Positions 22,711 to 33,855 of a DNA stretch of 64,000 bases are shown one piece after another. This DNA comes from Malaya genurostris (Eukaryota > Arthropoda > Insecta > Diptera > Culicidae): the NCBI RefSeq assembly GCF_030247185.1, contig NC_080570.1, positions 154,331,641-154,395,640 on the forward strand. Direction: 5' to 3'. Each line of letters starts with the position of its first letter. The first letter of the stretch is position 1. The notes beneath the pieces are model-generated. The model was given only the letters and a program-made list of their open reading frames with translations, was not told the origin of the DNA and searched no databases. Both the position numbers and the translations under genes were made by a program.

Positions 22711-24098
22711 GACTCGATCTTCTCCGATTTGGACGAAATTTTGCACATGGCTTCAGTATGGCAAACCATAAGTTTTGAACCGATCGAGAGGTCAATCCGA
22801 CTCACGACTGATTTTTAAAAAGGCCGTATGTATTTTTGCATTTCACCAACATTGCGTTTTTCAAATCGTTGTAACTCGGAAACCGTGATTTGTACAAAAA
22901 TGGCGTTAAGGAAGAAGGTTCAGGGAATCGATAGGGCATTCTAAAAAAAATATACACTGAAAAAAAATTGATTTTTTTCTCAATAATTACAAAATAATCC
23001 GAAAAAGTTAAATAAAAAAATAAGCAATGTTTTATTTTTTTTTGATAATTTTTACTTTAAAGCTGTTATTAAAACCTACAGATTGATGGCTATCCCATCC
23101 GTGCCTTTTGAAAAGTGAAGAAGTTACAGCTGAAACAATTTACAGATATATTCGAAATTTCAAGTTCTTGTTGAAAAATAATCATTCAAACAGTAGAATA
23201 TTATTCTACAGGTTGAAGGCAATAAATTTGTTCATGATATCCTTTCTTCTAAAAGTAGCTGTTCTTGAGATACTTGGATATTTAATTATAACACCGTTTT
23301 TATATTTCCATGGATTGTTTGTTTGCTTGATATATCTACAATTATTGCATGTACATGAATAATTCTTAATTATATTTAAGGTTTTAAGTTTTTGAAAATT
23401 GTATGAGTACTACGAGCATCATCATTCGAATAAAGTCTTGTGACAATTAGGTTTTAATAAGAACTTTAAAATAAAAATTATCAAAAAAAAAAATCGAAAC
23501 CTTGATATTTTTAAAATTTAATTTTTTTGGTTCATTTTGAAATTATTGAGAAAAAAATAAAAAAAAATTTTCATTGTATTTTTTTAGAGTGCCCTATTGA
23601 TTCCCTACAACTTCTTCCTGGACGCCATTTTTGTACGATGAACTGTTTCCAAATTATAACGAGACCCGTAAACTGTTTTAGCTGTAACTTCTTCATTTTT
23701 CGAAAGGCACGGATGGGATAGCCATCAATCTGTAGGTTTTAGTAACAGCTTTAAAATAAAAATTATCAAAAAAAATTAAAATCATGCTTCTTTTTATTTA
23801 ACTTTTTCGGATTATTTTGTAATTATTGAGAAAAATACCAAAAATTTTCTCAGCGTATATTTTTTTAGAATGCCCTATCGATTCCCTACAACTTGTTCCT
23901 GAACGCCATTTTTCGACAAATCACGGTTCCCGAGTTACAACGATTTGAAAAAGGCAATTTTAGTGAAATGCAAAAAATACATGCGCCCTGTTTAAAAATC
24001 AGTCGTGAGTCGGATTGACCTCGCAATCGGTTCAAAACTTATGGTTTGTCATACTGAAGCCATGTGCAAAGTTTCATCCAAATCGGAGAAGGTCGATT
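22711..24098. repeat. Large inverted repeat, ~435-bp arms
   Basis: 22711-23145 is the reverse complement of about 23664-24098 at high identity along its whole length, for example GGATGGGATAGCCATCAATC near 23712 against its mirror near 23085. The ~520-bp centre includes a further partial copy (23446-23640). A related diverged sequence lies at 57860-58165. There is no coding capacity, so this resembles a foldback element. Confidence 0.85.
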
Positions 24099-24189
24099 CT
24101 GATTTTGTCACTTTTACGTCTTCTCATTCCTGGAATTGCTCATATTTAACGCGACACTCTGCCATAGCTCTAAGATGCCGGGTGTAAAT

Positions 24190-24970
24190 GTTAGATTATT
24201 GATCAAATTCAGATACGACGGCTACCGTTTCCGATTTCGTAGATACAGTAGAAGTGGCATAACCGACAAAACACATTCTTTTTTCTCTGCACTCATTTTT
24301 CTCAGCGATGGCTAAAACAATTTCAACAAGCTTAGACTCGTTTCAAAGCTACGATTGGTTCATTGATCAAGGCCGAAGTTTAAATAACGTCCACATCCGG
24401 TACCGGAGATATAACGAGATAAATGACGTAACCGACAAATCGTTTTTTATAAGCTCTTTTTTCGGAAATGGCTATACAAATTTCGAGCTAGTTAGGCGCC
24501 CAACTTGATCGAAATTCGTACAGGCATTTCCTAAAATTGAGCGTAGAAAAAACGGTTTGTAGGTTACGTCACGTTTAAATACTATTTTTTGGTCATAGGA
24601 AGATGTAATCTTATAAGTGACGTAACCGACAAAACGCAGTTTTTTTATCATGCTAAATTTTTCTCGACGGTGTCTGAATCAATTTCGAAAATCTTAGACT
24701 CGTTTCTTATTTACTATTATGTTTTTTTTTTTGGTCGGTTTACAATATTCTTGGTGTAAACTTTTTGTTTCGAAGGTATACTCGTATTAGTGACGTAACC
24801 GACAAGTCACACTTTTCTGCCTGCATTGCATTTTTTCAGGTGGGGTTCAATTATCAAATTCAAATGTATTCTGGCTGATAATTTTGATTCAGCGAATGTT
24901 ACCGAATAAACGACGTAAGATTTAAAGTACACTTAAGTAAATCACTGGCCTAACGAAAAACATGTTTTCA
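24190..24970 (+). repeat. ~165-bp satellite, small array
   Basis: About four to five units, each with GACGTAACCGACAAA, a T-rich/TTTCTC segment, GGCTAAAxCAATTTC and GACTCGTTTC. This is the same family as the large array at 38.1-44.3 kb. Confidence 0.75.
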
Positions 24971-26746
24971 TGAGACTAATTCGTTGGTAAGAAATGCTTC
25001 TGGAAACGTGTACCGTGAATAAATTAAATATGAACAAAACATAAAACCTATGGGGTATGAAATTCATGTGAGACCGAATCAAGTACACATTCAATAATTT
25101 TGTTATTCCATTATTATTCCCAGCAGTAAAACAGCATCATGGTCTCGACTGCTGTCATAATTTTCCTCGGCCCCTCCGTCGTGCCACCCGAACATCCCGA
25201 ACAAAGCCCAATTATCGGAACAAAACATTCTATACCTGGCCGCAACGGTCGGGCTTGGCAAATTCTAGCATTATGTTAGCCCTAGGTGTTATGATGCCAG
25301 AAATTAATTTGCGATATCTTCGGTAGGCAGCCATGCACCACCAGCAGCAAGAGCACCATTAAGCTCGTTATTTGTTCCTACCAATTACCAGATTAAACCG
25401 CACTAAACAAAAATAAAAGGAAAGAGCATCCCGGTACCATCGGAGAAATGGTTGGTTGGCCAACTTGCACGCGTTGCTAGGGGCCGGATCAAGAACCGAC
25501 TGCACAGCATAACACTCGGTATTTCGGTATCTTTAATATTTTGTGATTCCAAACATGGGAGGGAGTTCGCCTGCTTGCAAACGAATATTTCACTGAGAAT
25601 TCCTGAGTGCCATTACTTCTACTGTTTTGACTACTTCGCGTTAGTGCCAAAAACAATTTCATTTATTATACATCAGGCTAATCGACTCCGGCGGGATATC
25701 CGGCTTTCAGATCCTATTTGTTTATTGCTCGTTCCACCGCAGGGAACCGAAATTGGTCTTAGTACATCACAGAAACAGCTTTAACCAATTGAATATTAAG
25801 GGCTTCTCATTCAAGGGGTCTACTTGACTGTCATGGGCTAAAACCCCGTCGCAAACAAGTAAACCATAAATGGTAACTGTGACCTCTCGGGGCATTGCGA
25901 AAACAAGCACATTTATCATATTAATGTTGGCGCTAGCCAGAGCGCTGTTGATTGCGGAATTTGTTGGCTCCGTGACAGTAGCGATTTGCATTTGCACTAA
26001 CCGGCCGTTTCCGGAATATGATTTACGGTGACAGTGTTCGGGTTGGCGACGCTCACCTGATTAACACCTGAATATGCGAGGGTCACTTTTCCGGGTGACG
26101 CTTTCGTGAACGGTGTGTGTGTGTGTGTGGTAATCCAATCAGCAAGAGCTGAAATCGGCGACATCCATCACTCCTAATTTGAGTCCGGAAAAAATATTGC
26201 AAAAGATTGTGCCAATAGAAACCGGGCGGCCGGATTTTGGAACCGAACGACCAACGGAGGAGGAGGGGGATGATGAGGGAGAAGGAGAGTTGAATTATGT
26301 AGAGACCATCATAAGTAAGTTCAACCGAAATGTCGTTTCCGGAAGTGGGAGCTCGCAGAAACGGAAGGGACAATTGCGTTCCGGGTCGACGCCATGTAGC
26401 AACTGGCTGCTGCCACATCAGTTCTGCCCGGTCCGAGCTATTAATAACCCTAGCCTTGGGTGAAACAAAAAAAACTGAAATTTACGACATGGATTCGAAC
26501 CAATACGGGAATGTCCGTTTGATTAATTGGAGCGCCGGGCAGAAAATTCTCCGATTGGAAGATTTATATATATTTTTGCTGTATAATAGGCGAGCGAATT
26601 CCGAATACGACATAGATCAGAACGAAATTGCTTTCGTAATCCTAGAACTGCGTCTTATTAAGAGATTATCTTCTAACAGATAACTACGTCAAACATAGGT
26701 TACAAGATTTACAAACGGTTGGCGGTTATTGTTGAACTGCTTGGTT
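24971..26746. other. Single-copy-looking intron sequence
   Basis: Moderate GC with a (GT)8 run at 26113-26128. Open frames of 76-117 codons (for example 26179-26463 + and 26083-26418 minus) overlap each other and show no domains. No element recognised. Confidence 0.35.
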
Positions 26747-26830
26747 GCATAACAGTCCAACATAAGCTGTTATGCACTGACGAGTCGAAGACGAAACGTA
26801 AAAGGAAAACAAAATCGACTATGTTCCTTT
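26747..26830. repeat. Second copy of the GTTATGCACTGACGAGT repeat
   Basis: Matches 19797-19880 through CATAACAGT, GTTATGCACTGACGAGT and AAGACGAAA. Confidence 0.5.
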
Positions 26831-27135
26831 AGCACAAACCACACGCTAACCCCTTAATATAAAAGTATATCCTAAGCAGTTGGATGATATGTCAAACTCG
26901 CCATTTTTCCGCTGGATAAGTATAGAAGTTCCAGTTCGAATCGCAATCCGTACAGTACTGCTGCAACATTTGTAGGCGTTGGACAATTTGAGTGAGAGAA
27001 GAAACGGTCCATAACTAGGTGATCTTTCGCAACAGAAGGTCAAGTTTCGCATCAGATATACGATCCTAGGCTGATGTTCAGCTACGAAAAGCATTCGTTT
27101 TCCGGAACACAATAAAAATCTTGTGTAAAAAAAGC

Positions 27136-27180
27136 GGGAGGGTAATATCAGAGTCATAACTGGATGACGCGAATACGAAT
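27136..27180 (+). repeat. GAATACGA terminal motif
   Basis: AGTCATAACTGGATGACGCG followed by AATACGA. This motif also occurs at 17881 and 39871 (minus) and at 46842 (+). It marks the end of the family represented by 16736-17924; no partner end is seen here. Confidence 0.45.
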
Positions 27181-27268
27181 AAAATTGACATGTTGTATCC
27201 ACACATCCGAACATCGGTAATCGCATATACTCTGAGTTTTGCGAACTTTCAAATGCGTCACTTGCATA

Positions 27269-28212
27269 AGGAGTGTATCGAAAATAAGCTATCAACAAAT
27301 TTTTCTTTCAAATTATGATAAAAAACGATATTTTATTCAAACTTAAAATTTATCCTCTATTGTACGAGATTAAACTTGAGTTAAGTTATTCCTTAACGAA
27401 TTTTCGAACGTTTAATCGAACGCTCTTCATCAAGTTCCGGACAAGTCGATAGATTTCGGCATTTATAGTTCCGGTAGTGTAAAAAATTGTTGACTTTAAA
27501 CCTCAAGAACATATTGCTTGCCATACCGGTACCTTTCGCCACTTGAATCGACCTGTCCGTATCGCTCATATCCTCCCCAACGACGATAGTAAAGTATTGT
27601 GAACCTGGAAGGGTTTTTGAGTCCTCCTTTACATAAGTCTCATCATCCATCAAAACGCATGCATCCAGACACTGCAAAAGACGCGAATACAATTTTCGAG
27701 CCCTTGTTGCTGCTCACTCCTTCTTTTCCACACTTTGTTTAGAGATTTTCTGCTTCTTGTAGGTCTTTAGGTGATTTCGCCTCTTGATACGCTGGATCAT
27801 TCCGACACTCGTTCTTGCTTTTTTGGCCAAATCACGTATGGACATTGATTTGTTCTTCATGATTAGAGTTACCACTTTCTGGTCCAGTTTCGGGTTGAAA
27901 GAACCGGGTGAATGGTGTTCGTCAAACCCATTAATGATGGTTTTAACACTGGCATGATGAATTCCAAACCGCTTCGCCAATTTTCGAATAGTAATACCCT
28001 TCTCATTTAGCCATGTGTCCAGAACCTTAATTTTCACTTCCTTTTCAATACGCGACATTTTAAAAAGGCAGAATTTCAACCGCACAAACAAGTAAACAAA
28101 CGAAAGCTGACAGCCAAACGCACAGCATGCTGTGATCTGAGCATGAAAACCAATCACAAATACATGCGTACAACACAAATGTATGTGGATAGGTTTTTTT
28201 CGATACACTCCT
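27269..28212 (-). mobile_element. Internally deleted Tc1/mariner element, complete termini
   Basis: Termini AGGAGTGTATCGAAAATAAG (left) and the mirror AGGAGTGTATCGAAAAAAAC (right), flanked by TA at 27267-27268 and 28213-28214. The 944-bp length is about 350 bp short of a full element. It is related by protein to the DD37E copies but has a different TIR, so it is a separate family. Confidence 0.85.
27386..28058 (-). pseudogene. Transposase of the 944-bp mariner, core deleted
   Basis: Starts at MSRIEKEVKIKVLDTWLNEK, followed by two helix-turn-helix regions (IRKLAKRFGIHHASVKTI and SIRDLAKKARTSVGMIQRI) that would bind the TIR. Then come a TGA stop at 27714, MDDETYVK (first Asp), a frameshift, VWQAIC, an in-frame stop, and GTINAEIYR. 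The sequence then jumps to a C-terminal tail (LVRNLMKSVRLNVRKFV). The segment with the second Asp and the final acidic residue is gone, so catalysis is impossible. The DNA-binding part is open for 114 codons, long enough that a truncated TIR-binding protein cannot be ruled out. Confidence 0.82.
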
Positions 28213-28214
28213 TA

Positions 28215-28869
28215 GTTTTAGCATTTCTTGCCAAAAGTTTGACAATTTTGAGAATCCGAAAATCAGAAGTCCTATAGTTGAAAATTCCTGCTTCAACAAA
28301 GTTAAATATCCAATAAATGTATTAGGTTCGAATCTAAATTAGTTTGCGCAGTTTTTTTCAAAATTTGGTGCAAAAAATTTGGCTAAAAATTCAAAATTCA
28401 TGTTATTGTCATTAGCCACTGCTTTTTTCTTTTTTCTGACCAGTGGCGTTTCGTCATTATGTGCACCTCGTGTACTACACAACAGGTCAAACTCAAGGAA
28501 TTAACTGCGTTGTCATTCGCATTCAGTACATGGCGCCCTGAACTCGAGCACTTGGCCTTGTGCACCGAAATTGCGTGTATTTACACACATCTCATATACA
28601 TCCAACTTAAAATTTCCAGTATCTCTTGTCGCTGTGTTAGTGTAGTTTCCGTGCACAAGAATTACTGCGCAGATTCAAGAAGAAAGTGAACTACTCAGTT
28701 CAGATCTGAGATTTGTTGTTCTCTCTGTCACGTTTGGAAATCGAAAACAAATTGCTGTCTCAGTTGCAACGTCGAAGCGGATTCATTGACTGATATGCTC
28801 GACGTGCAGAACGCCAAATTCTTCTATTGTATTGATGATACGAAATAAGTGTAATCAAAAAAACCCATC
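28215..28869. other. Intron stretch, nothing recognised
   Basis: AT-rich with one 76-codon open frame without features. Confidence 0.3.
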
Positions 28870-29790
28870 CAAATAATTACTTCATTGTTACTGAAATCCA
28901 CACAAGCAAATATCTTTTCTTATTTACAACGAACTGTTACAACTGATTTCATGCATTGACTGAAACAAATAGCAATCGGAAGGGGAAATATCTAGATTAT
29001 ACGGTGGTTGAGGTAGTGCGTCCTATTTGAGCAATTTTAAGTATGTTTTTACCAACTGTGCAACATGTGGGCGAACGTTGTCATGCTGCAATATTACTTC
29101 TTCCGATGCTCGGTTTAAACGCATTAATTGTCATCGGTAGACCTTCCCCGTCAACCTTCCAATCGGTTACAGCAGCTCACAATACACCACACCTAGCTGA
29201 TCTCACCATGTACAGAGCATTAACCTCAGGCTATGAATATTCTGAACGGCCGTCGCTGATGATGCATGACCGGGGTATCCATACGTATCTCGATGTTTTG
29301 GATTTTCGTAATGGATCCACTTTACATTGCTAGTAACGATTCGATGGGAAAAAAACTTTACTTTTGTGCCGTTGGTGCAGTTGTTTGCACGCGAAGAAAC
29401 GATGTTTCAACGTCTCTTGGCTTCAATTCATACGGCGCCCAATTGCTTACCCTCCCTGATCATTCCTGTTGCTTTCAAACGTTGTCGAATGGCTGATTGA
29501 ATAAATTCGAATGACTTTGCAAACTCTTTTTGCATTTACAGCGGGTCTTGATCAAGCAATTCATCTAGTTCTTCAAACGTTGGTCGCGCTTGTTCTTCGT
29601 CTTCCAATTCAAATTTTGCATGAATCATGCAAACCATTTCCGATACGTTCGCTAAGTTGGAGCATGCTCACCATACGCTATCAAAATACGATGACTTTGC
29701 GCGGCTGTTTTTTTAACATTGAAATAATGAAAAAAGAATTTATCGCAAAAACACTTTATTCGCCACAAAATTTAACGCTTCAGCTAAATG
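28870..29790 (-). pseudogene. Mariner (DD34D-type) transposase relic
   Basis: Minus-strand reading across frames: FELEDEEQARPTFEELDELLD, RIVTSNVKWIHYENPK, YGYPGHASSATAVQNIHS, LCTWWDQLGVVYCELL, EVILQHDNVRPHVAQ and PPYNLDISPSD. This is the classical mariner order. The normal GDE carrying the first Asp is here SNV, so the active site is lost, and numerous stops and frameshifts add to that. The N-terminal DNA-binding part is missing. The ends are approximate. Confidence 0.75.
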
Positions 29791-30385
29791 ACACATACTG
29801 ATTCTGAAATTGAATGACAGTACCTTATCAACGAAAACTTTAAACGGTGAATCATTGGATGTAAAAATCAAGTTCCGCCATTGGCTAGAAAACGTCACGA
29901 TCGTCATCTGCTAGAAACAACAGTTCATCAAACTCCCTATGTACTGAGAGTTGATCCTATTGAATTCAGGACCCCAATTCCCCAGGTGTCCAGAAAACCA
30001 AGTGTACAAGATTCTAAAACCCAAAGAGTAAAATTGTCTAACAGTCATAAAACCAGTAACAGTGTAAAAGTCAAAGAGTTCTATAGTCCAAGAATGCGAG
30101 AGTTCTAGATTTCCGAATTCCACAAACCCGACTCTACTTCTGGTTTATGACCTATTTTTTTGTTTGTTTTCTACTTGGAATTCGAATTGGAGTTTTTCAT
30201 TTGTGGTCTTCCAGTCCTATGGAGGCTTAAAATCTTGAGGTTTTGTATTCGTCGACTCTTAAATTTTAATTTTTTCCTTCAGACACTCAAATCGAAAGAT
30301 TTTTTGATTTTCCTGAACCGTAATTATAAACAGAATGTGACAACTAAAACACGGGCTCACTAATTGTATCGTGAATATTTGACGA
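29791..30385. other. Intron stretch, nothing recognised
   Basis: Mixed composition; small open frames on both strands; no repeat family identified. Confidence 0.3.
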
Positions 30386-30715
30386 AGTTATAACAGGCGA
30401 TGAAACTTATGAGCAGGAAGGCTTTAAGCAACTTCCGGAATGTTTTTTGATACTGCCATGCAAGGAAACGGCGTAGAAGAGCATTTCAGACCGAAGAAAA
30501 AGGTCAAGTTTCTCTAAAAATAGTTGTTTTGGCAGGCAATATGTACCTGTGGTCGAGCAAGCCAAAAGCTTCATCACTACCGGAACGGTAAACAAAGGAA
30601 TATTCCGTACAAAATGCCTGAAGAAGCGAGTGTTACCATTCCTACTCAGCCATGACGCTCCCTCGCGCCATTCTGACCTGATTTGGCTTCTTGCCATAGA
30701 TGTGGTGTTGCGTTA
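30386..30715 (+). pseudogene. Degenerate mariner transposase fragment
   Basis: Plus-strand blocks VITGDETYEQEGFKQLP (first Asp), FRPKKKVKF, FWQAICTCGRASQK and FxPDLASCH, in the normal mariner order but split by stops and frameshifts. It is closest to the relic at 4625-5420, in the opposite orientation. No TIRs found. Confidence 0.65.
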
Positions 30716-32540
30716 TCGTGCATATTCTATTCAAAGTAGTTACATTTTTATGAACTCATACTGCCTCGGACGAGTTAATCGATTCGGTCCAACGAAATTC
30801 AATCTCTCGATCACAATAATTCCGTAAAACGTAACTCGCAAGAAAATTCCAATCCAGCCAATAACCCATAACGGATAAATCCCGTCGGAATCTAATTAGT
30901 CGACCGCAAGAATCGCTAGCATTCCAGTTTCCTACCGTCTTGTCGTACTTCGTGAGTTTCGAGCTAAAATCAATCCCACCTCATTTTCTCGACGGCTGGC
31001 AGGCAACTCTCTCTCGTACCGCAATCGGAAGGGAATTCCAAGAATGCCGTAATTTACTGTCGAATGGAAGTTACACACCACTTGGTGGCACCGAGCTCAT
31101 CGAAGCACGTATCATTTCTGAGGTTCTCCGGTCCTCCTCTCCACCCACCCGAACCGAGTGTGATTCGCGTGTGCTCGAGGAACTCGGGAGCGACCTTCGA
31201 AAACAATTGTCTCCGTCGGTCGAACTGTGCTGGGAATGGGAAACCTTTTTTTCTCTCTTTTGCTCAAGAGCTTTTGACAGTTCAAATGGAATGACGAGCA
31301 GCAAATTTCTATAATTGATACTAATTTAAATTACAAATTAGACATCAGGAATGGCAACGATACGAGCGATCGGATCGGGTCGGGTCGGGTCGGTAACGCG
31401 GGCGTCACACGGGCACGGAGCAAACGGCAATGGCTGCCACTTTCCACTGATAATGACTGCTGTTTTTGCGCGAAAGAATTTTCATTAAATTAACTTCGGG
31501 CGGGGTGCGAGAAAGTTTGCTCACGTTCGGCGTCACCGGAAAGTCGAAATGCAAATAAGTAGACGTTATTAGACAAACGGTGGGTGGGTGGTGGTTCGTC
31601 GGGAGAGTTTCGAGCGGGAGCTCGTGCGCGCATGGGAAAGTAATGAGTTTCAATGTTCGGGTATGGCATTTCAGTTTTTAGTCATGTGGCAGAAGTTGTG
31701 TCATACCGAACATAACTGGAGGAACCGAAAATATGAATATCTGTTCCACGTTCAAACTTTCTGCGTTTTGCAGCTGTCATGTTACATTCTCATCGGAAGG
31801 TAAATTTGAGGAGTGGGGAGGGAGGAGTATGACACCGCCGAAGTACCGATGTTTGCTCAGAGATCCGCTCTACCGTCGGGGTGGAATGAAACTAAATAGG
31901 AAAGTTAAGAACCAAGTTCCATTCTCGCGGTACTGATTACTTGTTCATTATTTGCATTCAAGCGACAAATGATTCACCGAATCATCCACGCAATTGTGAA
32001 CAAAATTTTTCCCATAATTCGGTTTTCAAATGAACCCAAATTGTGCTTCAATTCCCGTTTCTAGTGATCCATTCAAAAAAGCGAAAGGAAGTAAGAATTT
32101 TGTAGGACGCCACGCGAAGAATCATTATTCAAAAGCTTACACTTCGCCCCATCGACCGGGGTTTTGGGTCCAGTAGGGGATCAACGGAACAACGGAAGGC
32201 GGAAGGCCATGGCGAAAGTCGTAAATAATCGTAGCATGAAAGGTCCAGTTCGGTAAGCAGCGAGGCCGCCGTTGCTGAAGATACTTTGTTTTCTTTTTCC
32301 TTCTTAAATTACTCTAATGGGACCCAGCTTTCCATAGTTGCAAGTTAGATGACGGGGAATGAATTATCCTTTTCCAGTGGTGTGCTTTGGAAAGGATGCT
32401 TTCATGTGGCACCGGCTCAGGTTTATTGTGTTGAGTAACTTTATTTTGAGCGAGTTGAATTTTATCCATCTCGATTCGAAAGATGAAATACCGACCTGAC
32501 AACGTCGTGTGTTTGAGTCTCAACCTGATAGATTTTTGCC
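30716..32540. other. Single-copy-looking intron sequence
   Basis: The least repetitive part of intron 1, with somewhat higher GC. It has a TCGGG run at 31375-31393 and a purine-rich stretch near 31810. An open frame at 30940-31314 (124 codons, +) overlaps others on the opposite strand and has no recognisable domain. This is a reasonable place for intronic enhancers. Confidence 0.35.
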
Positions 32541-32544
32541 TCTC

Positions 32545-33855
32545 TTATATAGAAAGGCTATGCAATCACTGTGAAAAACAACTTTTTAACCGAGGCCCGG
32601 AGGAAAGGGCTAAACCGATTTTCACAAACTAAGATTCAAATAAAAGGTATTACGATTCCATAGCCTGCTATTGAATTTCATTTGGATCCGACTTCCAGTT
32701 CCGGAGTTATAAGGTAATATGTGAAAATTTGAGAAAAAGTTCGCACTCAATTATCTCTGGAACAGCTCAACTGATTTTCGCAAACTAAGATTCAAATGAA
32801 AGGTTATATAGTTTTCTAAAAATTTGTTGAAATTTTATCTGGATCCGACTTCTGGTTCCGGAACTAAAGATCACGCTTTCATTAGTATTTTTCTCACGAA
32901 CGATGGTCAAAAACAGGTAAAAATCCCATAACACTGTCTGATCTTTTTTTTCAAGTTTGCAAAGCTTCTTAGTTTGTGGGCATAAAAACTTAATTCGGCA
33001 CTTCCAGGTCCCCCTTTTCCAATTCCGGATGCACCGAAAGTGGCGATGTAAAACTCCAAAAATAGAATTCACTTCGATTTCTCTGCGATGGTTGAACCGA
33101 TTTTCACAGATTAATGCTCATATTATTTTTGAAGCTACTGTGAAATTTCATCCGGATCCAACTTCCGGTTCCGCAGTTACAGGACGATGAGTGTGGAAGC
33201 TTTCAAACTGGCATATAGAATGACAATACAATACCGTGTAACGTGGAAGAAGAAAACACAAAACGAACGATGCGTATTTTGTTCTATTTCGTACACGCTA
33301 TAAAGAAAACGAAACGGTTACGGGTGTCTGCTACTGGTGTGTGATATTGGTAAAAGACGGTGCTGCGGTTGATATTTTTTTTTGCTATTTTATGAGTGCG
33401 ACCGAAAGAATAAAAAAATGTAAAGCCGGGGTAATACTTACATACGCAGAAGTAACAGAAACGCAGGTTCCTTTCATTTGTTAAATTTCGTTTAATTGGT
33501 TTTATCGAAATAGATTCAAAACTGTTCTTATTTGGAGGTCATATTGGTTGCTGGCAAACGAATCAATTTCAGTTATTCCAGTCATCTGAATCCGGTTTCG
33601 AAAGAATTGGAAATGGTGATTAAAAACTGCCGAAAGATCTCACTCACTTTTCTTCAAGATGGCCAAATCGATTTTCACAAACTTATGTCCAAAGAAAAAA
33701 TCTTACAGTTTCATACGGAGTTTCTAAATTTGTTCTGGATACTATTCCCGGAACTACAGGATAAGCAGGATTTGTAGAGTTTGTGAGATTAGGTCCGAAC
33801 AAATTTTCCTATTTCTATTCAAAGAACAGTTGTTTTTGCGAATTTCACGGTAATA
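32545..33855 (+). repeat. Interspersed repeat with ATAGAAAGG start, diverged satellite units
   Basis: Begins TATATAGAAAGGCTATGCAA and contains several ~160-bp units sharing CCGATTTTCACAAACTAAG, TTTCATxTGGATCCGACTTC and GGTTCCGGAGTTATAA. The wording is close to the satellite at 38.1-44.3 kb, which also begins with ATAGAAAGG. Ends at the terminal motif near 33856. Confidence 0.6.

Noticed and set aside
30940..31314. 124-codon + strand open frame in single-copy intron
   Set aside because: No domain, no splice context beyond its ends, and a competing minus-strand frame; treated as chance in a GC-richer stretch.
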